Position numbers and translations under genes: made by a program. Below are positions 1 through 11,300 of a DNA stretch of 64,000 nucleotides, in pieces. The stretch spans positions 47,203,134-47,267,133 of the forward strand of contig CAMGYJ010000010.1 of the NCBI GenBank assembly GCA_946122785.1, read 5' to 3'. Numbering within the stretch: the first letter of the stretch is position 1; every line of letters begins with the position of its first letter. Below the pieces are notes generated by a model. It did no database searches. It saw only the letters and a program-made list of their open reading frames with translations, and was not told the DNA's origin. Source of the stretch: Linum tenue (taxonomy: Eukaryota; Streptophyta; Magnoliopsida; Malpighiales; Linaceae).

Positions 1-1414
1 GGCAGATTCCAAAGGGCCATCATCGATTTTGGGCGATTTTTCCGAAATGTCATTTTCTTTCGATTTTGGAGGCTACAGATCATAGATTCAGTCCGAGGCT
101 ACTCTCCACCGATAAATGAAGATTATTGATCCTATTCTCCACTGATGATTAAGTCCGTAAAGCATCGAGTTTGGCCAATTTATTTTGGGATGGCCTTTTC
201 GTAATTTTTTGGTCGTTTTTGTTAAGGCCATTTTCCTTTTATTTTGAAGGCTACAGATTACATATTTGGCCTAGGCTATAATTCAACAATAATTAAGTCC
301 ATTAAGTATCGGTTGGGCTGATTTCTTCCTGATCTATTTTTGGCAGATTCGAAAGGGGTACCGTTACCGATTTTGGGTGATTTCCCCGAAATGCCGTTTT
401 CTTTCGATTTTGGTGTCTACATCTCACGAATTCAGCCCCAGGTTATTCTCCACTGATAATGAAGTTTATTGATCCTGTTTCCACCAATGATTAAGTCTAT
501 TAAGCATCGAAATGGGCCAATTTATTTTGGGTTGGTATTTTCGTAATTTTTTTGCCCTTTTTTATTTTTGAAACCCTATTTTCCTTCAATTTTGAAAACT
601 ATAGATGACGGATTTTGTATGAGTCTATTCTTCAACGATGATTAAGTCCATTAAGCACCAATTTGGGAAGATTTCTTCCGGATCCAATTTTGGCAGATTC
701 GAAAGGGGTACTATCATCGATTTCAGGTGATTTTCCCAAAATGCCATTTTTCTTTCAATTTTGGAGGCTACACCTCACGGATTCAACCCGAGGCTATTCT
801 CTACCGATAATAAAGTCTATTGATCCTATTTCCATCGACGATTAAGTCCATTAAGCACTAAAATTGGCCAGTTTATTTTGAGATGACAATTTTCGTAATT
901 TTGTGGGTGTTTTTTTTTCTCGAAAGACCATTTTTCTTGGATTTTGAAGGCTACAGATCGCAGATTCGGCATGAGACTATTTTTCAACGAAGATTAAGTC
1001 CATTAAGCACTGATTTGGGTGGATTTCTTTCGCGTCCTTTTTAGACAAATTCGAAAGGTTGTACCTGTACCATCAGCGATTTCTGCCAATTTTTTTGAAA
1101 TGCCATTTTTTATTTTATTTTGGAGGCTACAGATCACAGATTCATTCTGAGGCTTTACTCCAACGATAATGAAGTCTATTGATCCTGTTCTCCACTGATA
1201 GTGAAGTCTATTAATAATATTCTCCATCGATGATTAAGTTTATTAAGCATCGAATTGGACCAATTTATTTTGGGATGGCATTTTCGTAATTTTTTGGACA
1301 ATTTTTTTTTTCAAAAGACCATTTTTCTTGAATTTTGAAGGCTACAGATCACAGATTCAGCCTTAGGCTATTATTCAACGAAGATTAAGTCCATTAAGCA
1401 CCGCTTTGGGCAGA
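1..1414. repeat. Satellite-like tandem array, about 350-bp unit
   Basis: The block starting with ggcagattcc at position 1 recurs at about 342, 692 and 1043, giving units of about 341-351 bp. The window holds about four units and is cut by its left edge. Each unit has two related halves of about 175 bp. Both halves contain a 'ttttgRaggctacaga' core (for example near 63 and 240) followed by 'gattaagtcc/attaagca', so the array is a dimeric repeat. Copies are diverged by scattered substitutions. No long open frame is conserved between units. The array stops abruptly at about 1414 next to a transposon scrap. Confidence 0.85.
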
Positions 1415-1445
1415 TAAACGAGTTTTTTTTTTTTGCAATTGTAAG

Positions 1446-1545
1446 TGACCAGCTTTTAGAAACGAGTTTATACCGATTAGCCATCGGTTAATCACTAAAT
1501 CTCTTCCTATTCCGGATCGATGTCCGATCAAGTTTTTACAACATT
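1446..1545. mobile_element. Truncated Mutator-type MITE (same family as 21917-22290)
   Basis: This stretch aligns with the right half of the element at 21917-22290. Both contain an 'accag...ttaataccg'-like stretch, the identical 16-mer tccggatcgatgtccg, and an end of the type 'tttt.acaaca.t'. The left half is missing; satellite sequence ends about 30 bp upstream. The shared 16-mer and collinear order make homology likely, though the copy is diverged. Confidence 0.6.
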
Positions 1546-1715
1546 AAATCACATACTACAATTTTCGTTACTACATTTCCCACGAAAATTGTGCATCATC
1601 AAAATTTTATTCATCACTTTAGCTTCACCAATGCAACACATCCATAATCGATGCAACATTATTTCCTCCGCTCTAATAAATCGATTAAGCTACGTCTAAA
1701 CCCAATCAAACCCAC

Positions 1716-2153
1716 TTAACTAGCACAAACGTCGAAATCAGCAAACAGCATCTTACAAGTGCTGTGTTTCTCCTCAATCCGCCCGCCGGTGAAGTACCTG
1801 CATTTCCCGTCCATGAAGTTCTTGGCGGCGATGAGGCAGCGGTTGCACGTGTCGGTGGCCGGATCGACGAGGCACTCGACTCGAGCCCACATGGTGGCCT
1901 TGTCCCTCGTCTCCCTGATGCACGTCAATGGCTGGGACCGGTACCGCGGCTGCCAGTGGAGCTTCACCAGGTCCGAGAGGATGTTTGTCCGCGCTTGCCC
2001 TAGCCCGCTCCATTCTTCGATCGGGACGTTGCTGCAATAGTAGTAAGGAAATGAGAAGCCCCAGTCGGCTGCATTAGCGACGACGATGAAGTCGTCGCTA
2101 ATGCACGTGCCGATTACGAAGACGACGGTCAGGAATCGAAGGAAGCTCCCCAT
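1716..2153 (-). CDS. Secreted Gnk2/DUF26-domain cysteine-rich protein, copy 1
   Basis: Intronless 145-residue protein. Residues 1-28 form a hydrophobic signal peptide ending in VANA. The mature part carries one Gnk2 (DUF26, stress-antifungal) domain, recognised by the C-X8-C-X2-C signature (C94, C103, C106), with further cysteines at 40, 118 and 133 in the family order. C78 and C143 are extra to the usual six and could form a fourth disulfide. Family members are apoplastic, sometimes mannose-binding and antifungal, or the ectodomains of receptor kinases. This one has no transmembrane or kinase part. The mannose-binding glutamate expected about five residues after C133 appears to be Ala138, so lectin activity is doubtful (inference). 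A second copy lies at 4121-4558. The start is the only ATG that places the signal peptide correctly, with a TATA box about 90 bp upstream. Confidence 0.88.
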   Translation of the reverse strand: MGSFLRFLTVVFVIGTCISDDFIVVANAADWGFSFPYYYCSNVPIEEWSGLGQARTNILSDLVKLHWQPRYRSQPLTCIRETRDKATMWARVECLVDPATDTCNRCLIAAKNFMDGKCRYFTGGRIEEKHSTCKMLFADFDVCAS

Positions 2154-2237
2154 TTCGAACGTACGGAATTGTCTGTGGTGTGAGAACTGTAACGAATCTA
2201 AGATTTTGTTTGTTGGAATTTGTCGTTATGTTTTTTC

Positions 2238-2252
2238 TTGCTTATATAGACT
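2238..2252 (-). promoter_or_regulatory. TATA box of Gnk2 copy 1
   Basis: On the minus strand the sequence reads TCTATATAAG (plus 2241-2250), about 90 bp upstream of the ATG. The same motif at the same spacing is conserved upstream of the duplicate, within about 200 bp of shared upstream sequence. Confidence 0.6.
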
Positions 2253-2814
2253 GTTATGGCAAATGTGTTGTGTATGTCGTGGATGGATTCAACCACAATA
2301 TTCGATTTGGTAAGATTGTTATCGTCCCGCAATCTCATCCACGATATGCGCTATGTCAATAACAACATAAGACTAAACTTTAATCAAGATTTTGGTAATA
2401 GAACTAATTTTAGTATATGTGGTAATCAGAGTAACATTTTAAGTAATTTGTGTAAAATTACATGGAATTTAGGTAATATATAGCGGGCCGAGAATGAGGT
2501 GGGTGGGGGTATGACAGTTGTTTGAGGAGAATATTTATGCACTTCCCATCCCAAAAACAGGTCAAACATGTAAGATAAAACGAGTTAGGTCAAAATCGTC
2601 ATCACTACTACGAAGTGAGTCTAAATGGCTTTGGTATTATTGAGATTGGTTATGTCCTATTGTACTTTAAGTATGTACTATTGACACATTGCAATTCAAA
2701 TAAAAAACATCTTACGGTAATCATATAAGTGTGATTAAATCCGGATCGAACTAGTTCAATTGAAAATTACCAAACTCGATGACAAATCCAATATGAAGAG
2801 TCTCAAACTAGGAC

Positions 2815-3285
2815 CAGGGCCGGTCTAGAGGGCATGCCAGTCGGCCCTCCGGCATAGAGCCTCCAAATATTAGGGGCCTACATCTAGATCCGTTAATTAA
2901 TCCGATAGTATATTATAGGTTATATTTCTAGTGTACGATTAATTGATTAGTGGAATGATGATAGGTTTAATTATATTAATTATACTAGTGTTAGTTATTG
3001 ATTAATAATCTCATGTATATATAGTATATACACTAAACATGTATATTGATGGTTAAAGTACGGTTTGTGTTTTGAAAATTGTATTAGTGTTAACAATAAT
3101 ACCCAAAAAAATCTTAATAAAATAGCTATGATGATAATTGATAATGATCTCATGGAGACTAAAAAATCGAAAGATATTATATTTCTAATAATAATATTAT
3201 AACCATTTTAGTTTTATTAACTAATACAAAGATCCCATGGGCCAAATCTCGATTTTGGAACAAGGCGATCCATTGGACGACCCTG
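2815..3285. mobile_element. Non-autonomous hAT-type element
   Basis: The 471-bp element begins cagggccggtct and ends cgaccctg, giving imperfect terminal inverted repeats (CAGGGCCGG against CAGGGTCGT). It is flanked by an 8-bp target duplication with one mismatch: actaggac at 2807-2814 and actgggac at 3286-3293. An 8-bp duplication and CAGGG termini are typical of hAT elements. The interior is AT-rich with no transposase frame. It sits between the two Gnk2 copies. Confidence 0.75.
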
Positions 3286-3366
3286 ACTGGGACAAATAAT
3301 TAGTGATGCCAATCACTAATCTAATCCGCGAGACCCTACCTGCCTCGACCTGTTTGCGGTGGGTAT

Positions 3367-3660
3367 TGTCATAAATCAATTGGTCCCAATAACTCGAGTT
3401 GTTGGGAGAAGGTTATGATGGATCTTATATCATTCTCTAACACGCCCCCCTCAAACGAAAGCCAACCCATGGATTTGGAGTTTACAGAGGCGATCACCAT
3501 ACCTTGTCCTTTAATCAACTGTTAATTTTGGGGGTCGTGGAGATTTGAACACACGACCACTTGGTCAAACCAGCTCTGATACCAAGTCATAAACCAGTTG
3601 GTCCCAATAACTCGAGTTGTTGGGAGAAGGTTATGTTGGATCTTATATCATTCTCTAACA
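3367..3660 (-). mobile_element. TRIM: miniature LTR retrotransposon, complete
   Basis: Two 76-bp direct repeats (3367-3442 and 3585-3660) differ at only a few positions. On the minus strand they begin TGTTAGAGAATG and end TTTATGAC(A/T). Just inside the 5' LTR is TGGTATCAGAGC (plus 3573-3584), the primer-binding site complementary to the 3' end of initiator methionine tRNA. Just before the 3' LTR is a purine run, GAGGGGGG. Flanks ggtat and agtat fit a 5-bp target duplication with one mismatch. The internal part is only about 142 bp and cannot encode gag or pol. This matches terminal-repeat retrotransposons in miniature, which rely on proteins made elsewhere. Confidence 0.9.
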
Positions 3661-3949
3661 AGTATTACCCAACCCACAATAGTGTGGGGGCGGGGCATGA
3701 GTATTGCTTCCTACCTATCTTGTTTCGCCTAGTTCTCCATCCGTTCATTTATAATTTGCATAAATTTCAACATGTATTTCATCTCCTTTAACCTTTCTAA
3801 AATCATATTTTCATCTGGGAAAAAAAATTTACAACTTTATATTTCAACTATTTAGACTAAGCTATTCCTTTCTACTGTATTTATCATTCATTTATGAAGT
3901 TTCTTTTCCAAATATCAATGTTATTCCATCTACTAAAATTATTTACTAA

Positions 3950-4860
3950 CATTCTCCACAGAAAAAATTGTGCATCATCAAAATCTCATTCATCTCTTTA
4001 GCTTCACCATCATACCACTTAATACAATGCAATAATGCACTACATCCACAATCGATATAAAAAAATTATTTGCCTCTCTAATAAATCGATTAAGCTACGT
4101 CTAAACCCAATCAAACCCACTTAACTAGCACAAACGTCGAAATCAGCAAACAGCATCTTACAAGTGCTGTCCTTCTCCTCAATCCGCCCGCCGGTGAAGT
4201 ACCTGCATTTCCCGTCCATGAAGTTCTTGGCGGCGATGAGGCAGCGGTTGCACGTGTCGGTGGCCGGATCGACGGCACACTCGACTCGAGCCCACATGGT
4301 GGCCTTGTCCCTCGTCTCCCTGATGCACGTCAATGGCTGGGACCGGTACCGCGGCTGCCAGTGGAGCTTCACCAGATCCGAGAGGATGTTAGTCCGCGCC
4401 TGTCCTAGCCCGCTCCATTCTTCGATCGGGACGTTGCTGCAGTAGTTGTAGGGGAACGAGAAGCCCCAGTCGGCTGCATTAGCGACGACTATGAAGTCGT
4501 CGCTGATGCACGTGCCGATCAGGAAGACGACGGTCAGGAATCGAAGCAAGCTCCCCATTTTTTTTTGTGGTATTGTCTGTAGTATTGGGAACTGTAATGG
4601 ATATGAGATTTTAGTTTGTTGTTGGAATTTGTCGTTATGTTTTTCTTGTTTATATAGACTGTTGTGGCAATCGAGCTGTGTATGTCGTGGATGGTTTCAA
4701 CCACAATGTTCGATCCGGCCGGTGAGGTTGTTATTGTCCCGCTATATCATCCACGATGTACGCTATGTTAATAATAGTATATAAGACTAAATTGTAATCA
4801 AGATTTCATTAATACTTAATAGAAATAATTTTAGTATATGATCAACATAAGAAGATTTTG
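3950..4860. repeat. Duplicated segment, copy 2 (gene plus flanks)
   Basis: Partner of 1560-2480; see that entry for the shared landmarks. The hAT-type element and the TRIM lie in the spacer between the two segments and not inside either, so they do not help date the duplication. Confidence 0.8.
4121..4558 (-). CDS. Secreted Gnk2/DUF26-domain cysteine-rich protein, copy 2
   Basis: Intronless 145-residue paralogue of the protein at 1716-2153. It differs at five residues: F4L, V13L, Y38N, L95A and H130D (copy 1 to copy 2). The signal peptide, all eight mature cysteines and the C-X8-C-X2-C signature (C94/C103/C106) are kept, so both copies look functional. Residue 95 lies inside the signature spacing and residue 130 lies near C133. 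The upstream flank with its TATA box (minus TATATAAAC, plus about 4647-4657) is conserved but more diverged than the coding part, which suggests purifying selection on the protein. The role is probably extracellular defence or signalling, inferred from family only. Confidence 0.88.
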   Translation of the reverse strand: MGSLLRFLTVVFLIGTCISDDFIVVANAADWGFSFPYNYCSNVPIEEWSGLGQARTNILSDLVKLHWQPRYRSQPLTCIRETRDKATMWARVECAVDPATDTCNRCLIAAKNFMDGKCRYFTGGRIEEKDSTCKMLFADFDVCAS

Positions 4861-5377
4861 TTTTTTTGGAAATCTTGTTGTCTCGAGGGTATATGCTTAT
4901 ATGGTTTGCTTTGTTGATACACAAATTTTGTATGTTGTTCCTTTTGAGTTATAATATGAACTACCCATTCATTCGCTTAAATGACACCTTATAATGATAA
5001 CATATTTCATTTTTATCTGAAAATAAAAATACAAAATACCAGTTTAACCAAGAAGAAAAACAACGATCTTATATATGTGGGTTCTTATTAGTTTTATTTT
5101 GTAGAAATATGATGCTAATAATTTGTTGATGATAATAATTTGTGCTTTCCTCGGAGACAACATACATAGTACAAATAACACTGGCCAGCCAAAATTTGCC
5201 ACTAAACAAAAACAATATGCCAAGTGACAGAATTGAATGCCTACTTTGCTCAGGATACCATTCTCCCACAAAATTGCCCTTGTTAATCATTTTTCACTCT
5301 TACCACCTGTGATCATTCAGAGTTACATCTTAAACTCCATCATCTTCCATACACTTCAACAAATGCAAACATGTCTC
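4559..5377. other. Intergenic: Gnk2 copy 2 promoter and 3' flank of the NAT10-type gene
   Basis: The first 300 bp are the duplicated Gnk2 upstream region with its TATA box. The rest is AT-rich and probably includes the 3' UTR of the acetyltransferase gene ending at 5378. No further gene is supported; short open frames here show no family features. Confidence 0.5.
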
Positions 5378-8300
5378 CTATGATCTTCTCTTTTTACTGG
5401 ACTTCGATCCCTTGTGACCATCTTCTTTACCTCTCTTCTTCCCAGACTGGTCTTTGTCCCCTTTCCCATGCTTCTTCTCAACCTTGGCAGTAGATTTCAA
5501 GCTCACCACAGCGCCCGAGGTTAAGTTGATCCCGCCATCTCGTAGGGCCTCCTCGAAATCCGCATCCCTTCCCTCTATCGCATACTGCTGGAGGATACCC
5601 AAATCTTTCTCCTCGCCATCCACCTTCTCCTCGGCCACCTTGTTCTTCATCTTAGCCTGCACACTTAGGTTTACACAACACATTCAGGCATTGGTACATT
5701 GTGAAAAATGGGTTGAGTAGTTAAAAAGATGAACACACACAAGCACCTTGACTTGCTTTGCTGCTTCATCGAGTTCATCATCCACCGAAATGGTGAGAGG
5801 TTCCAGTTGTGTCTGAAAAAGGTGAAATCATAATAACCGGGTTAAAAGAAGCTCAGCTCACGCAATAGAGATGACCACAGATATTCATTGGATATTGTTT
5901 TCATTTTACTCTATTAATGGTGTTTTGCCGTGGTCTTACCTCTTTCAGTCGGGGAAGAGTTGATTGGATCTCATCAGATGCAACACCGTGGAGATGGTGA
6001 TGGATCTTCTTCATGGCTTTCATGAAATTTGACAAAATTAAAGTTCTTTCCAACTTCAGTTGTTCCTGCAAATAACAAAAGAACTTGCTATCATAGAGCT
6101 TCAAAAAATCCTTCAAGATGCACAAAGAAAATGCATCAGCAAGCCATAGATTTTGAAAACCACCCAAATAGACCATCTTCCATTGAATCTCAAACCAGAG
6201 AAGCACACAAATACAACAATGCCAGGTTACTAACCTTCGGTAACACTTACAAATGAATCATTTTAGCTTTGAATATTAATGATTTTGTCACTGGAGTTAG
6301 AAATAAAACCAACATAACAGTAACACCATCCATCTCCATCAGGTTTTTCATCCAGACAACCCGGAAAAGTCAACTTACCCAACTGAATATACTAACAATA
6401 AAGGCACATCACCCACTAATTAGATAGCTCATGTAAAGGGAGGAAGGATTAGGATTGTTTTTGGTAATATGCATAGAAACTGGGTCGAAGGGTTTGCCTC
6501 GGATTGTGTATGGACCAAAACAGAATGCTCAAGTCAGCGCATATAGTGTTTCTACTATGGGCTTCCCTTGGATTGTGTATGGACCAAAATAGAAAGCTCA
6601 TGTCTACTTGTTAATTTGAGCAAGGCATAAAGCCAGTCCAGACCATTTGAGGAGTATTCTAATCAAGATGGACAGAGTGAACATTATGCTTGTTTAGAAA
6701 ACCAAAGCTAAATAAATGACAAAGTTGTTAGTAACCCCAGAGTTTAGTTACCATTCATTTATCTGACCGATTTCATGAGTCAGCAAACTACAAATAGCAT
6801 CTACTGCAGTTGAAAAACTTACCTCAACATGAGTAAAATTCTGCTGCTGCAAGCCAATGCAAAGTAGAACACTCGCTTGAACGGGAGACAATGTGACCGG
6901 GAGCTTTCCTCTGAAGTACAGGCGAGCAAGTACTGGAACAATGTCTAAAATCTAGAAAAGAGAAAGAAAAGGAGGTTATTTTCTTGCTCACGTAAAGACA
7001 TAGTTTTCATAAAATATTCAGAGCAGTAGCATAGTAAAAATTCGGAGCAGTTAAAAAGAATCAAGGCCTTACCAAATGAAAATCAACAAGACTATCAGTG
7101 TAAGCCCTCAGACGTTCCATGTCATAAGGAGATAGATCTTCAGTGAGTGATTTCCAGAATCCATCTGGGACAGATTTTTTCTGATTCGCCTCCATATTCG
7201 TGAAGTTGATTTTAGGATCGAGGACCCTGTGAGATGAAGGATAATATGACGAGGATCAGAACATGAAAAACTGAACTGAGCATAACCATTACTGACGCCA
7301 AAATCCATAAAAATCTAACACGCTTTATGAACAAATATGCACAAGTTACAATTTTGCTGTTACAAGCTTACTATTGCTTCTTGACGGTCTTACAAGTCTA
7401 ACACCATCAAAGTATTAATATGGATCTTTTGAAGTTACAATGTTCCTGACCTCTAGAAGTTACAATCTTGCCCGGTAAAATCTACCTATAGATTATACTT
7501 TTGCAATAAAACCAATTTGTATTACACTAGTCATTTAATCTTCAAGTGTAAGGACTACTTGTCCAAAACATTTTGATTTGGAAAATCTAGTCCAATTCCA
7601 CCTAAAGTCCTTTTCTTTTGACATGTTTGATAAAATTATTCATTTATTCCACACTATTACCCATACCTTTAATGTGAACCATAGTCATATCAATATTAAT
7701 ATTTTGATGTACACCTATCCGGTATTCATGGTTATTTTTATAGGACACTGAAGACGTTCCGGGTTTACACAATCACGATTTTTAAGACTATGACTATTTC
7801 ATTACTAACCTCATAGCAAGACTGCATTCCATTGATCGGAAGCTGGAACTCAAAAGTCTAAGAAACCTTAGCCTGAAATCTGAAAATTACACCATATCGA
7901 GCATTAGTCATAAACAGTACTAATGATAAGAAAAGCGGGGAAGGTAAATTACAAAGGAGAAGCCAACCTTGGTAGAAAGGACCAAAAAAGCCCCATTCAT
8001 CAGACTTATCAACTTCAACAGCACCATTTTTCAATGGTTTGAGGATCATGCATGTATGTTCACCAGTAACAGCACTCTGTCAAAAGAAAACTCAGAAATT
8101 TTAGGCCACACACTTTGTGGAATGAAGAATTCCAAACTAACAACTACTAGAGAATTGCAACTCAACTGGAATTTGACCAATGTAGAATGGAGCAAATTTA
8201 TGTTTACTCCAAAAGTTAAGAAGATCCAAAGTAAGCCCAAAGGAGACAGCGAGGTACTCGAGCTTCTCAGGCTGTCGTTCACCAAGACGTACTAACAGAG

Positions 8301-11300
8301 GTGGAAGGTTTGTTCTTGGTTTTATATTTTCTTCAAGCAGTGAAGCCTGGAAAAATAGTATGAGAACAACTAAGTTCTTGCTCGGCACATAAAAGAATGA
8401 AATGCTAATAATGAAGTAACCAACCTTCTCTGCAGCTTCTGTAACTCTAACTTGAGGAGTCTCAACCAGATCATCCTCAGCATCTAATTCAGAAATACCA
8501 GTCAGTTCGCCCTCGTAGTACCTGCAGAAAACTTTCACGATATTCAAAAACCTTGTGCTTTGAAGAGGAAAACTATTTATATCAACAGTACCTCAAGAGT
8601 AAATCCTGACAGCACAACCATAAAAAAAAAATCCTGACGGCAGAGCAACATATGATCAGTAGTTTGGATGGTGGAATTAGATGATGGTATCTGGTCTATT
8701 ATCCAACAAATGATAGAATCGATTTAATTCCATCGAATGAGGGAAAGTAGGGGATGAGATTCTAATCATTTGATCATCCCTACTACCAATAAACAGTTGG
8801 AAAAACCTACGATTCACAATCTTGAATCTTCCAACTATATAAGGCAAGTTAATGTCACCCCGGCAGTCCTCATTTTTCGCCATCAATTGGATCCTCTTCT
8901 CCCACGGCCATTGTCGACCACAATGGAAGAAGGCCAAAGGATTCCAATGAGAATAAAAATAAAGGCTAAGAGCAAAAACTTTTTTCCCCTTTGAAGATAA
9001 ATTTCATCATCTACATTCCGCCTACAAACACATCCAAACAGAGAAATTTAGACACTACATTCATTTCACCGTCTCATCCCAAATTACCAGAGTGCTTTCA
9101 GCCAAAAATTTAGCCATTCAAATTGTTATATGCAGTTCTTCCATGTAATATAGTATTTCTTATTTCCCTCTTTAGAAGAGAGGTACCATGCAGGGCATCA
9201 ATCTGTTGGAAATCTACAAAGCACAGATCACCCGACAATTGCTAATGGCGCTCCAATGTGGTTGTCCTGTAGGCGTTTCTCTGTAAGAGAAACCTTAAGG
9301 ATCCAACTATCCCTAAAGAAATGGAGAAACATAGAACCAAAGCATTTCCCTGTTGGAAGGCCAGGAAGAGAAACCCTAAGGAGCCAAGTGTGTCCCAGAA
9401 GAAATGGAGCAACACAGAGCCAAAGGATTTCTGTTGCAGTATATCCTAGTTTCTTTGGAAAGTTGACCAGGAAGATAGACCCTGTAGTACGAAAACGGGC
9501 GATACCAGGATACAATATGTTGCAAATGTGAGCAAATAAAAGGTTTCCGTACCTTGTCAAGAGGTTCACGGCAGCGGATCCATATCCATACTGCAAATAT
9601 AAAACCAAACTGTTATGGAACTATGGAAAGGACAAAATAAAGAACCCCAAAACATGCATTTGTAGGATCGGGAAACGACCTTCATGGCACTTGGATGGGT
9701 GGCAATTCTTACAATACGAGCTCCAGAGAGGCTAGGGAATGTGGTATCCCTGAACTGCTCAGAGAATTTCCAAGGGATTTGGTCCCCGTGAGGTTGGTGA
9801 CCTTCACTTAAGCTTTTCATTACAGATCTACGAGATATATGGCCCTCAAGGCAGACCTACCAGTTAAGAAGATCAAATGCTGTGAGAATTACATTGATCA
9901 GAAAAACAACCATAACACACAAATAGAACTTGCATAGAAATCCCAGACCAGCAACAACAAAATTTAAACCCTAGTAGCTGTTATTGGGTACAAATAAAAC
10001 AGTAAATACATGCCTTTGTGAATCTAAAGATAGAATGAATAGCAGAAGAATAGACATGTGTGACACACTCAACTCAAGAATCTTGAATAAAGAAGCATAG
10101 TTATTCCCCTGGTAAGATGAAAAGAGGTGTGCATGGTATGGTCAAGTCCAGAAAACTGGATCGAAAATAAAGGGAAATGAGGACAAGACTCGAACCAAAA
10201 TCGCATTTGAACCAATTTGTCTGGATCCAGTCCCTATTCTGTCCACATTTCCTTCCTTTTTAAGAGGATCACAGAATCGAAGGCAAAAAAAGACTAATTC
10301 AGGAACGAAACCGAATCATCTCATATTCAACCAGGACCAATTTGAACCAAATACTGACTCAGCCTAGCGTGGACTGAACCCCTAGATAAATACAAGCAGT
10401 AAAAAATAGAATGTACCATAGTAAACATGAACAAAATAATATACTTTCTATTTAAGGAATCATATACACAGTGAAACTAAAAATGGTAAGAAAACATCTG
10501 ACCTCAGGGGTTTTACCTGAATAACGCATAAAATATCAGGAAGCTGATTTTTTGACTCATCAACCGGGCCTGCAGTAAATATATCAGTTGAAAACTATCC
10601 ATAGCTAAAACACGATGCATAAATAGTTTCCTAAACAAGCAGCATACCAAGAAGCACAAATAAATGGTGGGCAGGAGCATCAGCCATCAACTGTAAGTCA
10701 TTAGGAGAGTTTTTATAATGTGATGAAACATACAACGCCATCATTCTCTGCATGAACCAAGCCATCCCTTGTATTAGTTAAGAGACCATGAGACAAGATT
10801 AGATTTCGATAGAATAAAAAATGAAACGAGGGCAATTTCACCTGCAAAAACTCTTCGCTATCTTTGTGATATGAGAAAAGTGTATCGCGGTTTACATAAT
10901 AGAGAACACAATCATCAGGAGGAGGCAACCTGGTCAGAGCAAGAAAGATTACTGAAAGCAGTCAACAATCAGTGCATAGAATAAAGGCTGGTTCAAAATA
11001 GAATTTAAAGCACCAGGCAACTTTTTCCACATAGTTGTGCTGCATCCGACCTGCTGATTTTAGGTATCGAGCTCGAGACATCCAAGCAAAGCAATTCATT
11101 AAGCCAGGATTCTATGGGGTCACCAAGGGCATATCTTATAGACTCATTGAGCTCAATTTTCTTGAAAAGGCGGCCTACAAAGAATAACAAAATTGCATTT
11201 AACAGATAAAAAAGAAAAGTTTATTTTACAAAGAATTCTTACCCCATTCTTCTTCAATGTTAACTGGCTAAGGTTTTGATCCACCTAAATCCAGTTAAAT

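Larger units (their letters stand above)
1560..2480. repeat. Duplicated segment, copy 1 (gene plus flanks)
   Basis: Similarity to 3950-4860 covers the coding region, the downstream flank (aaaattgtgcatcatcaaaa and 'taataaatcgattaagc') and the upstream flank up to the 'atccacgat.t.cgctatgt' stretch. The duplication therefore carried its own promoter and 3' region. Coding sequences are nearly identical. Flanks are clearly more diverged and contain indels. Confidence 0.8.

Noticed and set aside
1759..2040. Antisense open frames across both Gnk2 genes
   Set aside because: They are shadows of the GC-rich coding sequence and recur in the duplicate only because the sense gene is conserved.
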